From Alistipes sp. (lineage in GTDB: Bacteria; Bacteroidota; Bacteroidia; Bacteroidales; Rikenellaceae), in contig JAGBFA010000011.1 in assembly GCA_017936685.1 (NCBI GenBank), positions 150,813 to 214,812 on the forward strand: a stretch of 64,000 bases of DNA, given 5' to 3'. Position 1 is the stretch's first letter; the number at the start of each line of letters is the position of its first letter. This document shows positions 8,402-18,748 of the stretch, in pieces. The translations under genes were made by a program, and so were the position numbers. The notes beneath the pieces are model-generated. The model ran no database searches, had not been told where the DNA came from, and saw nothing but the letters and a program-made list of their open reading frames with translations.

Positions 8402-8959
8402 CTATTGCCCGTCGGGCTCGTGTATCGGGTTCAGCTCTCCGGTCAGGGAGTCCATGATGTAGCCCTTGACCACGATGTCCTGCGGGACGAGCGGGTGGTT
8501 GCGCACCAGGTCTACGGTTTCGAGTATGGCCGACTCCGTGTCGTCGAAGCCGTGCAGCCAGCTGTCGAGGTCTATGCCGCAGTGCTTCATCAGCGTGATA
8601 TGGCTGTCGGGTATGCCGCGCTCGCGCATCAGATGCTGCATCTCCGCGCTGTCCATGCCCTGCACGCCGCAGCCCGTATGGCCTATTATCATCACCTCCC
8701 CGACACCCAATTCGTAGATGGCCACGAGCAGGCTTCTGACGGTGCTGTCGAAGGGGTTGGTGATGGTGCCGCCGGCGTTTTTGATGATCTTCACGTCGCC
8801 GTTCTTGAATCCCAATGCCGCCGGAAGCAGCTCTACAAGACGCGTATCCATGCAGGTGACGATGGCTATGCGCTTGTTGGGATATTTGTCGGTGATGAAT
8901 CGCTCGTAACCCTTCTCTGCCACGAAGCGACGGTTGTATGCGAGAATCTCGTCTATCAT
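8402..8959 (-). CDS. Beta-class carbonic anhydrase
   Basis: Interconverts CO2 and bicarbonate in the cytoplasm with a zinc centre. The zinc ligands and dyad are visible: C36, D38 and R40 in VTCMDTRL, then H94 and C97 in IIGHTGCG. The surrounding IIKNAGGTITNPFDSTVRSLLVAIYELGV is the standard family segment. At 185 residues it belongs to the short bacterial type common in Bacteroidota and Firmicutes. It starts 49 bp downstream of the HxlR-type regulator on the same strand with no promoter between, so the two are probably co-transcribed. Bicarbonate supply for carboxylation reactions is the likely role. Confidence 0.95.
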   Translation of the reverse strand: MIDEILAYNRRFVAEKGYERFITDKYPNKRIAIVTCMDTRLVELLPAALGFKNGDVKIIKNAGGTITNPFDSTVRSLLVAIYELGVGEVMIIGHTGCGVQGMDSAEMQHLMRERGIPDSHITLMKHCGIDLDSWLHGFDDTESAILETVDLVRNHPLVPQDIVVKGYIMDSLTGELNPIHEPDGQ

Positions 8960-9008
8960 GCGAATCTGATATAATTAATTTATGTATGGTTTGACACAGC
9001 GTTTCAAT

Positions 9009-9374
9009 TTACGCACGGTATCTCGTGCGGTCGGCGATGATCTCCTGCATGTGGTCTTGCGCCCAGCCGATCAGGGCGTTGACATGCGGCAGCAGCGACC
9101 GTGCGCGGTCGGTGAGCGCATACTCCACGCGCGGCGGTATCTCGGCGTAGACCCGACGCGAGACGAGTCCGTCCTGCTCCAAGGTGCGCAGCGTGACGGT
9201 GAGCATCTTCTGCGATATGTCGGGAATGGCACGGAGAAGCTCGCCGAAACGCATCTTCTCGGCATCGGTGAGCGTGTAGATGACCAGCAGCGACCACTTG
9301 TCGCCTATGCGCGAGAGCACGTTGCGTATGGGGCAGTCGGGATATACGGGGCTTTGCAGAGGCTGTCTGTCCAT
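9009..9374 (-). CDS. HxlR-family winged-helix regulator
   Basis: A 121-residue DNA-binding protein of the HxlR family, usually dimeric repressors or activators that sense thiol, aldehyde or oxidative signals. The signature CPIRNVLSRIGDKWSLLVIY is followed by MRFGELLRAIPDISQKMLTVTLRTLEQDGLVSR, the helix-turn-helix, and the wing PPRVEYALTDRARSLLP. The Cys just before PIRN is a conserved redox-sensitive position in several members. An upstream ATG at 9404 sits at the predicted transcription start (TACTTTTG box at 9409-9416), so the internal ATG at 9374 (MDRQPLQS) is taken as the start. The gene precedes a carbonic anhydrase gene, its most likely co-transcribed partner. The ligand is unknown. Confidence 0.88.
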   Translation of the reverse strand: MDRQPLQSPVYPDCPIRNVLSRIGDKWSLLVIYTLTDAEKMRFGELLRAIPDISQKMLTVTLRTLEQDGLVSRRVYAEIPPRVEYALTDRARSLLPHVNALIGWAQDHMQEIIADRTRYRA

Positions 9375-9408
9375 GATGATTGTCGTTTTTTTATATAAAT
9401 TCACTCTA

Positions 9409-9416
9409 CAAAAGTA
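9409..9416 (-). promoter_or_regulatory. -7 promoter element for the HxlR/carbonic anhydrase unit
   Basis: TACTTTTG on the minus strand, placing transcription start near 9403. It decides the choice of start codon for the regulator gene. Confidence 0.55.
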
Positions 9417-9484
9417 AGTAAAATTCTTCGGGAGTGCAAGTGCGCGACTAAATATCTCTGCCGGACAGTGACGCGGCGGTTGCG

Positions 9485-9514
9485 TTGATAATTGGATAAA
9501 ATTTGTTATTTTTG
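9485..9514 (+). promoter_or_regulatory. Promoter for the TPR/HTH regulator gene
   Basis: TTG at 9485-9487, 19 nt, then TATTTTTG at 9507-9514. The start codon at 9530 leaves a leader of only about 10 nt. Confidence 0.65.
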
Positions 9515-9529
9515 TGAAAATTACAGCTT

Positions 9530-11167
9530 ATGACTGGTCGGATATTCATATTTGCGATTGCTGCCGCGGCGGCGTTGGCGGGGGCAGGGTGTCGCTCCTC
9601 GTCGCCGTTCGACGAGCGTTGCCGCGAGCGGTTGGAGCGGCTCGATGCCACCATTGCCGACAAGGAGCGTTACGAGCAGCGCAAGCGCGCCCGCATAGAC
9701 TCCATCGAGATGCGTGTGCCGACGGCGGCCGATTCGACGGAGCTGTATGCTCTCTACGGCACTCTGCTCGACGAGTACGGCAAATACGATGTCGATGCGG
9801 CACTTGGCTATGCGCACAGGAAGCTGGATCTGGCCTCGTCGCTCGGCGAGACGGCACTGACGCGACGCAGTGAGATCGATCTGGCAACGCTCTATGCCCA
9901 GTGCGGCAACTATGTCGAGGCGTTGGAGATGATTGCCCAGGTCGACACGACAGGTATGTCTACGTCCGACCGGTATGCGTGGCACAATGCGCGTTACGTG
10001 ATATACGAGGGCATGTCGTTAGTGAGTGTCGATGCCGACTGCCGCAAGGTATACGTCGAGCGGCTGGACGCAGAACGGCACGCGCTGGTGGGGCTGGATC
10101 TGCCGATGACATTCGTGCAGGCCGAGATCATGCGCTCGCGGGGCGACGACGACGGGGCTTTGGAGCTTCTGTTGCAGATGTCCGACGAGGAGATAGGTTC
10201 GATTCACGGCCGTGCGGTGTGGGCCTACTCGGTGGCACAGTCGTATATCAACAAGGGCGAGTCGAACGATGCCATATATTATCTGGCCGAGAGCGCGCTG
10301 TGCGACTTGCAGACCCCCGTGCACGAGTATCGTTCGTTGTACGAACTATCCGCGCTGCTCTATGACAGGGGCGATATCGAGCGCGCCTACGAATATATAA
10401 ACCGTTCGCTCAAAGATGCCCGGCAGGCCAATGCCCGCATCAACATACACTCGATAGAACGTCTGCTGCCCATAATCATCCGCTCATACGATACGCTCAT
10501 GTCGCGCAAACAGCATCGGCTCAATATGCTGCTTGCCGGAGTGACGCTGCTGACGCTGCTGCTGGCCGTGGCCATGATATTGGTTCGGCGCGACAGCCGC
10601 CGTGCCGCCCGTGCCGAGCGCAGGCAGGCTGCGGCAAACGAGGAGTTGAAGACGGCCAATGCCGAACTGCTGCGCATCAATGCCCTGCTGCATGATGCCA
10701 ACAATCTGAAAGAGTTGTATCTGTGCACCTATATAGATCTGTGCTCGGATTACATCGGCCGCATCGACGAGTATCGTCGCGAGCTGAACGGCGTGGCGCG
10801 CAGCGGCGGTGCGGCACAGCTGCTCGAAACATTGAAGTCGAATGCGCGGATAGATCGGGAGCTGAAGTCGTTTTACGAGCGGTTCGACCGGTCGTTCCTC
10901 GATCTGTTTCCCGATTTCATCGATCAGTTCAACGCGTTGCTGCGCGAAGAGGAGCGCGTATCGCTTGCGGGCGGGGAGCTGCTATCCACCGAACTCAGGA
11001 TATTCGCCCTTATCCGGCTCGGCGTGACCGACTCGGTCAAGATCGCGGCGTTTCTGCGGCGGTCGGTGTCGACCGTATATAACTATCGTGTCAAGATGCG
11101 CAATGCCGCATTGGGCGACAGAGAGGGTTTCGAGTGTCGGGTGATGTCCATCGCAAGGCTTGATTAA
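9530..11167 (+). CDS. Membrane-anchored TPR/HTH regulator (DUF6377-like)
   Basis: A 545-residue regulator of the kind that controls neighbouring glycan genes in Bacteroidota; no direct target is proven. Residues 1-21 look like a lipoprotein signal (LAGAGC, Cys21). Residues ~25-330 are helical TPR-type repeats in the periplasm. A single membrane segment (LNMLLAGVTLLTLLLAVAMI, about 343-362) is followed by a coiled coil rich in Arg, Ala and Glu. The C-terminal cytoplasmic end has a LuxR/SpoIIIE-like helix-turn-helix: LSTELRIFALIRLGVTDS, KIAAFLRRSVSTVYNYRVKMR. The layout (periplasmic sensor, one helix, cytoplasmic HTH) matches DUF6377-type proteins as I remember them. It lies 174 bp upstream of a GH97 glucosidase on the same strand. 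Confidence 0.85.
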   Translation: MTGRIFIFAIAAAAALAGAGCRSSSPFDERCRERLERLDATIADKERYEQRKRARIDSIEMRVPTAADSTELYALYGTLLDEYGKYDVDAALGYAHRKLDLASSLGETALTRRSEIDLATLYAQCGNYVEALEMIAQVDTTGMSTSDRYAWHNARYVIYEGMSLVSVDADCRKVYVERLDAERHALVGLDLPMTFVQAEIMRSRGDDDGALELLLQMSDEEIGSIHGRAVWAYSVAQSYINKGESNDAIYYLAESALCDLQTPVHEYRSLYELSALLYDRGDIERAYEYINRSLKDARQANARINIHSIERLLPIIIRSYDTLMSRKQHRLNMLLAGVTLLTLLLAVAMILVRRDSRRAARAERRQAAANEELKTANAELLRINALLHDANNLKELYLCTYIDLCSDYIGRIDEYRRELNGVARSGGAAQLLETLKSNARIDRELKSFYERFDRSFLDLFPDFIDQFNALLREEERVSLAGGELLSTELRIFALIRLGVTDSVKIAAFLRRSVSTVYNYRVKMRNAALGDREGFECRVMSIARLD

Positions 11168-11286
11168 CTACTATTTAGCCCTTGGCTATGTGTATTATAT
11201 CATTGATATATATTATATTGAATTGTGTGATAGACTACTATTTGACTACAATGCGGCTCTTTTGACGGATATTATTCATACCTTTG
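11167..11286 (+). promoter_or_regulatory. Regulatory region of the GH97 gene
   Basis: TACCTTTG at 11279-11286 is a -7 box; no TTG stands at the right spacing, as is usual for activator-dependent promoters. Two exact copies of ACTACTATTT (11167-11176 and 11234-11243) lie 67 bp apart just upstream and are candidate operators for the adjacent regulator. The operator role is inferred. Confidence 0.45.
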
Positions 11287-11317
11287 ACTTACGTTATTGC
11301 GGATAACGACAATTTAA

Positions 11318-13537
<2,220 letters not shown>

Positions 13538-13560
13538 CAGTATATACATATTATGTTTGC

Positions 13561-13594
13561 AGCAGCCTCCCGACCGAAAGGTCGGGAGGCTGCT
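13561..13594 (+). terminator. Strong hairpin after the GH97 gene
   Basis: Perfect 15-bp stem AGCAGCCTCCCGACC/GGTCGGGAGGCTGCT with a GAAA loop. The following T-run is short (GTTTGT). Confidence 0.75.
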
Positions 13595-13609
13595 GTTTGT
13601 GGCGGATTG

Positions 13610-14000
13610 TTCTGTGGTACCGACAGATAGATCTTTTCAAGCCCCGCCAATGGCGAGACTCCCACGGGAGGGTATGCGTCCTGCATCGGAGTGACAGTAG
13701 CGTGTGCTGAGACTCCCACGTCGCAACGTTGTTGCTCCTCGGAGTGACAGTAAGGTGTCATTTCGAGCGCAAGCGAGAAATCTGTGTGCGACTATTTCCA
13801 TTGTTGCATTAAGTCGTATAGTCTTGTCTTCCACAGATGTCTCACTGACGTTCGACATGACAGGTCGGGTTTGTCATTCCGAGGAGCGTGCCATGCACGC
13901 GACGTGAGAATCTCGCCTCCCACCGGAATTTAAGACTGATCCCAGATTCTCCGTTTCATTTCATTCCACTCAGAATGACGCATCATACTTGTCATGTTGC
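13610..14000. repeat. Dispersed hairpin repeats, no gene
   Basis: Holds several repeat units and no supportable gene. A constant-flank element on the minus strand has stem GCAAC/GTTGC (13723-13735). A GNRA hairpin with a GCAA loop is at 13761-13780. A plus-strand element has stem GCGTGC/GCACGC (13886-13900) and ends with the conserved CACCGGAATTTAAGAC tail at about 13922. A remnant CACTCAGAATGAC lies near 13967. Confidence 0.8.
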
Positions 14001-14062
14001 GCGATTTATGGCAAAAGAAAAAAGCGACCGTTTCCGACCGTCTTGGTAGTGGATAGGGGATT
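14001..14062. repeat. Truncated duplicate of the tRNA-Glu 3' end and its terminator
   Basis: This 62-nt stretch repeats 14175-14237 almost exactly: a GCGATTTAT start, the A-rich tract, GCGACCGTTTCCGA and then TGGTAGTGGATAGGGGATT, the complement of the last 19 nt of the tRNA. After that the copy diverges. The remaining tRNA is missing, so it is a fossil and not a gene. Confidence 0.8.
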
Positions 14063-14184
14063 GACTGCGCTGCGCTTGTCTTCAAACGTCGCGACTCGGC
14101 AAAGCCGATGAATCGTCTCTGCCCTCGCTGCTTAGTTTGTCCGAACCCACAGGGTTCTTATCCCCTTATCGAGAGCGATTTATA

Positions 14185-14216
14185 GCAAAATAAAAAGCGA
14201 CCGTTTCCGATCGCTT
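14185..14216 (-). terminator. Terminator of tRNA-Glu
   Basis: On the minus strand AAGCGA/TCGCTT plus two inner pairs enclose a GAAA loop, followed by TTTTTATTTT. It begins 3 nt past the CCA end. Confidence 0.75.
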
Positions 14217-14218
14217 CT

Positions 14219-14293
14219 TGGTAGTGGATAGGGGATTCGAACCCCTATGTCGTGCGTGAGAGGCACGTATCCTAGCCCTTAGATGAATCCACC
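14219..14293 (-). tRNA. tRNA-Glu (anticodon CTC)
   Basis: A 75-nt cloverleaf with encoded CCA. Acceptor stem GGTGGAT/ATCCACT with a G.U first pair; D arm ATCTAAGGGCTAGGAT; anticodon stem CGTGC/GCACG with loop CTCTCAC, giving anticodon CTC (reads GAG); T arm AGGGG, loop TTCGAAT, CCCCT; discriminator A and CCA. GAG is heavily used in the neighbouring GC-rich genes, in keeping with a dedicated CTC isoacceptor. Confidence 0.95.
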
Positions 14294-14433
14294 CTCTCTG
14301 ATTGTGGTGCAAAGATAAGGCGATTTTTTTTATCTCCAAAATTTTTTGCAAAAAAAATATGAAAAATCTTTCGATGCGTACTTCGTAGGGTAAATTTACG
14401 TACCTTTATTGAGTAAATATAATTTTGCAGATT

Positions 14434-15192
14434 ATGATGAAACGTATGGTTTTGTTGGCAGCCGCCGTTGCGGCCGTAATGGCTGTCGGCTGCCGTGGTT
14501 CGAAGAAGAGCGAAGCGACACCCGTGGTGGAGACGATCGATTTCGTGGATAAGGATTCGGGTGCGACACCTTACAGTGTCGAGCTTTCGTACTGCCGTAT
14601 TGTTGATGCCGAGACCAATCCGGTGTGGTCATCGATCGAGAGTCAGAACTACGAGCATATTTTCGGTGAGCAGGCTCCCGCCGACATCGATGCGGCCGTC
14701 GATGCGATTATCAAGGGGTTTGTCGACGATTTCGTGGCTTACGACGACGATATGCCGCCGCACTCGTTCGAGTATCAGCTCAGCATATCGCAGGATAGCG
14801 AGGCGGTGCGCGGAGGGGCCGTGATGTGCTACACGACATACTATTATACATACACCGGCGGTGCGCACGGTCTGGGCACGGTGGCATACGACTGTTACGA
14901 TCTGTCGAGCGGCCAACGCTACGACTTCCACTATCTTATGGAGGACGTGTGGGCGCAGGCCGTGCAGCAGCTCGTCTCGGACAAGTTGAACGAGGAGTAT
15001 GGCGGCGACCTGTTCGGCACTACGCCCGAGACGGCATACGTGTCGTCGGCCGTGAAGATCACCGACGACGGCATATTGATCGATTATCAGCCCTATGAGG
15101 TGGCTCCATACTCGATGGGTATCGTCAGCATCTTGCTTACGGACGAGGAGATCGCTGCGACGGGAGCACCTGTCATCTGGCGAGCCGAGTAA
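14434..15192 (+). CDS. Lipoprotein with DUF3298 (RsiV-like) domain
   Basis: A 252-residue envelope lipoprotein. The N-terminal signal ends in a lipobox (AVMAVGC), with acylated Cys about residue 20. The central part carries the DUF3298 hallmark TYYYTYTGGAHGLGTVAYDCYDLSSGQ, the segment also found in RsiV-type anti-sigma proteins, followed by a C-terminal region with LIDYQPYEVAPYSMG. Function in Bacteroidota is unknown. The start may be at 14434 or the adjacent ATG at 14437; an upstream TTG start is rejected because TAATTTTG (14420-14427), a possible -7 box, lies over it. It is followed after 4 bp by a VOC-fold gene, so the two are co-transcribed. Confidence 0.85.
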   Translation: MMKRMVLLAAAVAAVMAVGCRGSKKSEATPVVETIDFVDKDSGATPYSVELSYCRIVDAETNPVWSSIESQNYEHIFGEQAPADIDAAVDAIIKGFVDDFVAYDDDMPPHSFEYQLSISQDSEAVRGGAVMCYTTYYYTYTGGAHGLGTVAYDCYDLSSGQRYDFHYLMEDVWAQAVQQLVSDKLNEEYGGDLFGTTPETAYVSSAVKITDDGILIDYQPYEVAPYSMGIVSILLTDEEIAATGAPVIWRAE

Positions 15193-15196
15193 CGCC

Positions 15197-15580
15197 ATGA
15201 AGATCGATCATATAGCCCTGTGGAGCATCTGCCCGGAGCGGGCCAAGGCGTTTTACGTGAGGTATTTCGGCGGCCGCGAGGGCGAGCCGTATCATAATCC
15301 GCGCACGGGCCTGCGCACGTGGTTCGTCTCTTTCGACGAGGGCGCACGCATGGAGATCATGTCGCGTCCCGATGTGACGGCCTCGCCGGCCGACGACGCA
15401 AGAGTGGGCTGGGCGCATATCTCATTCAGCGTGGGCAGCCGCGCGAGGGTCGATGCCCTGACGGCCGAACTCTCTGCCGCGGGCTATGAGGTGCTGAGCG
15501 CACCCCGCACCACGGGCGACGGCTACTACGAGAGCTGCGTGGCCGACCCCGACGGCAATAGGGTGGAGATCACCGAGTAA
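15197..15580 (+). CDS. VOC-superfamily (glyoxalase-like) protein
   Basis: A 127-residue cytoplasmic protein with the paired beta-alpha-beta-beta-beta fold of the vicinal oxygen chelate superfamily. Likely metal ligands sit at the usual places: H5 in MKIDHIALW, E in RMEIMSRP, H in GWAHISF and E in NRVEITE near the C-terminus. Such proteins include glyoxalase I, dioxygenases and resistance proteins; the substrate cannot be told from sequence. The ATG at 15197 stands 5 nt after the upstream stop, supporting translational coupling, and is the only start that gives a complete first strand. A hairpin terminator follows at 15603. Confidence 0.88.
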   Translation: MKIDHIALWSICPERAKAFYVRYFGGREGEPYHNPRTGLRTWFVSFDEGARMEIMSRPDVTASPADDARVGWAHISFSVGSRARVDALTAELSAAGYEVLSAPRTTGDGYYESCVADPDGNRVEITE

Positions 15581-15602
15581 TGTGCAATATTGCTAAAAAT
15601 AG

Positions 15603-15631
15603 GAGCTGCCGGATATTCCCGGCAGCTCTTT
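15603..15631 (+). terminator. Terminator after the VOC gene
   Basis: Stem GAGCTGCCGG/CCGGCAGCTC (15603-15612, 15619-15628), loop ATATTC, then TTTGC. The T-run is short. Confidence 0.7.
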
Positions 15632-15716
15632 GCATAGTATTAAACGGTCTTACAAATCTTCGCCGTTAGCTCGATTGTATTCGTTAGATAGTCCGAAAAA
15701 ATATGCCATTCAATAG

Positions 15717-15746
15717 TTGCTCATGTCCATAAAATTAGTATTTTTG
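15717..15746 (+). promoter_or_regulatory. Promoter of the type III RM / ATPase operon
   Basis: TTG at 15717-15719, 19 nt, then TATTTTTG at 15739-15746, a good match to the Bacteroidota consensus. The mod start codon follows 26 nt later. No other promoter is seen inside the four-gene operon. Confidence 0.75.
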
Positions 15747-15772
15747 TAAAATATTGGAAGAAGTGCTTATTT

Positions 15773-17680
15773 ATGACTATGAACGGATTGTCTCAAACTC
15801 CGAAGGAAGAACGTATCAAGATATTACAATCGGTTATGCCTGAAATTTTCGATGAAGGTAAAATCGATTGGGAAAAACTGCGTGCCGTATTGGGCGAAAA
15901 TGTGAACATTGCCGATGAACGTTATCGGCTGAATTGGGCAGGCAAGAGCGATGCCTTTCGAGTGATGCAGGAGCCGTCGGCTGCAACGCTTGTACCGTGT
16001 AGCGAGGAGTCGGTTGATTTCGACAACACACAAAATATCTTCATCGAGGGTGAGAATATGGAGGTGTTGAAAGTGTTGCAGAAAAGTTATTTCGGCAAGG
16101 TAAAGATGATATACATCGATCCGCCGTACAACACAGGTAATGATTCGTTCATCTATCCCGACCGTTTCTCTGAAACCCGTGAGGATTATATGCGTCGTGT
16201 AGGCGACAAGGACGATGAGGGATATATGTTGCGCGACGGAATGTTCCGCAAAAATAGCAAGGAGAACGGACAGTATCACAGCAACTGGCTCAATATGATG
16301 ATGCCGCGCCTCTATCTGGCAAAGTCGCTGTTGCGTGAAGATGGAGTTATATTCATCTCTATTGACGACAATGAAGTGCACAATCTTCGATTGTTGCTGA
16401 ATGAGGTTTTCGGGGAAGAGAATTTTTTATCGTCGGTCGTTTGGGAAAAACGTTTTACTCGAAGTAACAACGCAAAAACATTCACGACTCTAACTGAACG
16501 GATTTTAGTATATCGGAAATCGGATATACTAAACAACATCAAAGAACCGAGAAGCGCGAAAGCAGACTCAATTTATTCTAATCCAGACAATGATCCTCGC
16601 GGTGATTGGACAAGTGTGTCATATGTTAATCCTGCGACAAAAGAGCAACGCCCCAATCTGTCATATCCGTTGTTTAATCCACTTACCCAAAAAGAGATTG
16701 TCCACCCAACAAATGCCTGGAAATATGAAAAAGCAACGTATGAACAGCATATCAAAGAGAATAGATTATATTGGGGGAAGAATGGGGAGAACACATATCC
16801 TCGATTGAAAAAATTTTTATCAGAGATGGAGGGAGGTATGGTTCCCGTAGATTTATGGAAACAGGAAGACACTGGAACTACAGACCAAGGTAGTAAGGAA
16901 TTAGAGGCATTAATGGGTGGAAAGCTTTTTGATTTCCCCAAGCCAGTATCTTTAATAAAGAGAGCATTATCTATTATAATTGACAACGAAGAGACGACAG
17001 GTCTTTTTTTAGATTTTTTTGCAGGTACAGCACCAACAGCACAAGCTATTATGGAGTTGAATCATGAAGACGGTGGTAATCGAAAATATATTTGCGTGCA
17101 ATTACCGGAGCTTTGTAATGAGAATAGTGAAGCTGGTAAAGCAGGATATAAGACAATAGCAGATATAGCCAAAGAGCGTATTCGTCGTGCCGGTGCAAAG
17201 ATTCGTACAGAGATAGAAGCCGAGCAGGAGAAACAGAGCGGACAGTTGGATTTTGACGGTGCACATCAGACAAAGATCCCCGATTTGGGATTCAAGGTAT
17301 TCAAAATTGCCGATAGCAATTTCAAACAATGGCGCAAGATTCGCAGTTCAGAGAAAGACGTATGGCAGCAGCAGGTAATGGAATTCATAGATCCTGTTGC
17401 CGATAATGCCACTGTCAGCAATATGGTTTATGAACTATTGCTGAAAAGCGGCAAGGATTTGAATAGTACGATTGAACATGAAAATGACTATTATGCTATT
17501 AATGGACGAGAGTTGATATTGATGCTGGAATCGGCGACACAGGAGACGGTGGACGCTGTACTGGCAGCCCAACCCGAAAAGGTCATTGCGCTCGACCGCC
17601 TGTTCGAAGGCAACGACCAATTGAAAACCAATACCGCCCTCCAAATGAAAGATGCAGGGATAATCTTTATAACGATATAG
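15773..17680 (+). CDS. mod: Type III restriction-modification methyltransferase (Mod)
   Basis: Methylates adenine (N6) at a short asymmetric site and supplies target recognition for the Res partner. The beta-class order is visible: catalytic motif IV DPPYNTG at residues 116-122, then a variable target-recognition region (about 225-400), then the AdoMet-binding motif I around DFFAGTAPTAQAIMELN (414-428). In motif I the usual Gly/Ser-rich turn is altered: common forms are FxGSGTT or FSGSATT, here AGTAPT, with Pro at 421. The N-terminal 90 residues and the C-terminal domain (FKQWRKIRSSEKDVWQQQ and LLKSGKDLN) are typical of Type III Mod. Length 635 is normal. The ATPase gene follows 3 nt after the stop; res is the fourth gene. 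Confidence 0.95.
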   Translation: MTMNGLSQTPKEERIKILQSVMPEIFDEGKIDWEKLRAVLGENVNIADERYRLNWAGKSDAFRVMQEPSAATLVPCSEESVDFDNTQNIFIEGENMEVLKVLQKSYFGKVKMIYIDPPYNTGNDSFIYPDRFSETREDYMRRVGDKDDEGYMLRDGMFRKNSKENGQYHSNWLNMMMPRLYLAKSLLREDGVIFISIDDNEVHNLRLLLNEVFGEENFLSSVVWEKRFTRSNNAKTFTTLTERILVYRKSDILNNIKEPRSAKADSIYSNPDNDPRGDWTSVSYVNPATKEQRPNLSYPLFNPLTQKEIVHPTNAWKYEKATYEQHIKENRLYWGKNGENTYPRLKKFLSEMEGGMVPVDLWKQEDTGTTDQGSKELEALMGGKLFDFPKPVSLIKRALSIIIDNEETTGLFLDFFAGTAPTAQAIMELNHEDGGNRKYICVQLPELCNENSEAGKAGYKTIADIAKERIRRAGAKIRTEIEAEQEKQSGQLDFDGAHQTKIPDLGFKVFKIADSNFKQWRKIRSSEKDVWQQQVMEFIDPVADNATVSNMVYELLLKSGKDLNSTIEHENDYYAINGRELILMLESATQETVDAVLAAQPEKVIALDRLFEGNDQLKTNTALQMKDAGIIFITI

Positions 17681-17683
17681 GAT

Positions 17684-18748
17684 ATGTTAAATGAGATTAA
17701 AATAAAGGGCTATAAATCTATAAAAGATTTATCGCTTGAATTAAAACCTATTAACATTTTGATAGGAGCGAATGGTGTAGGTAAAACAAATTTTATATCG
17801 TTTTTCCGGTTAGTTAATAATATCTATGAGCAACGTTTGCAAAATTACACGATGCAGAATCGTGCAGAGAATCTATTGCATTATGGCGTAAAATATACAA
17901 AGGAGCTATATGGTTATTTGCGATTTGCTCTAAATTCATATTCTTTTACTCTCCAGCCTCGTGATGATGGAAGTCTGTTTATAGCAGAAGAGATGAGCCA
18001 TTACAAGCCTCGTAGAAATGGGTATGGAATGAGGAATATAAATGAAAGTTGCATAAAAAACTCGGATACTATCAGGAACCAATGGTTGCGAGAGTATTTA
18101 CAAAGCTATAAAATATATCATTTCCATGATACGAGCAAGGGTGCACCGCTCCGCTCTGCTGCGGATGTCAATGACAATAGAATATTAAAAGAAGATGGCA
18201 GGAATCTACCGGCCTATTTGTATTTGCTGCAACAGAAATACCCGAAAACTTTAAAGCGAATAGAATTGGTTATTCAATCCGTAATGCCATATTTTGAACG
18301 ATTCGATTTGGCTCCGCAGGAATTGGATAATAAGATAGAACTTGTATGGAATGATATTGAAAATCCCGACAAATACTTTGCTGCGAACGATTTATCGGAT
18401 GGGAGTATCCGGTTCATAGCGATAGCAACATTATTATTGCAACCCGAATTGCCAAAAGTGATCATCATCGACGAGCCCGAATTAGGGTTGCACCCCGTTG
18501 CCATAACGAAATTGGCCGGTATGATTAAATCGGCAGCTGCACGTGGGTGTCAAATGATTATTTCGACACAGTCTGTCAATTTAATTAATCAATTTGATGC
18601 GGATGATATTATAACGGTTGATCGAAAAGATGGCCAATCGGTTTTCAATCGGCTTGATAAAAAAACGTTGGAAAGCTGGCTTGAAAATTATTCCATAGGG
18701 GAACTATGGACGAAAAGTGTAATTAACGGACAGCCTACAATGTTATGA
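17684..18748 (+). CDS. AAA/ABC-type ATPase of a two-gene defence cassette (AAA_21/OLD-like)
   Basis: A 354-residue ATPase of the RecF/SMC-like ABC group found in OLD, RloA and AriA proteins. Walker A GANGVGKTN is at residues 28-36, the ABC signature LSDGS at 237-241, Walker B IIIDEPELGLHP at 260-271 and the switch region IISTQS at 292-297, where many relatives have H in place of Q. The mid-region (45-220) is a helical insert without known motifs. The start is 3 nt after the mod stop, and its own TGA overlaps the next ATG (18745-18748), so production is tightly linked to the DUF4276 partner. Local GC is low (hand count 22% over 17701-17760). A sensor role controlling the TOPRIM-like partner is inferred from PARIS and RloAB. 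Confidence 0.88.
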   Translation: MLNEIKIKGYKSIKDLSLELKPINILIGANGVGKTNFISFFRLVNNIYEQRLQNYTMQNRAENLLHYGVKYTKELYGYLRFALNSYSFTLQPRDDGSLFIAEEMSHYKPRRNGYGMRNINESCIKNSDTIRNQWLREYLQSYKIYHFHDTSKGAPLRSAADVNDNRILKEDGRNLPAYLYLLQQKYPKTLKRIELVIQSVMPYFERFDLAPQELDNKIELVWNDIENPDKYFAANDLSDGSIRFIAIATLLLQPELPKVIIIDEPELGLHPVAITKLAGMIKSAAARGCQMIISTQSVNLINQFDADDIITVDRKDGQSVFNRLDKKTLESWLENYSIGELWTKSVINGQPTML

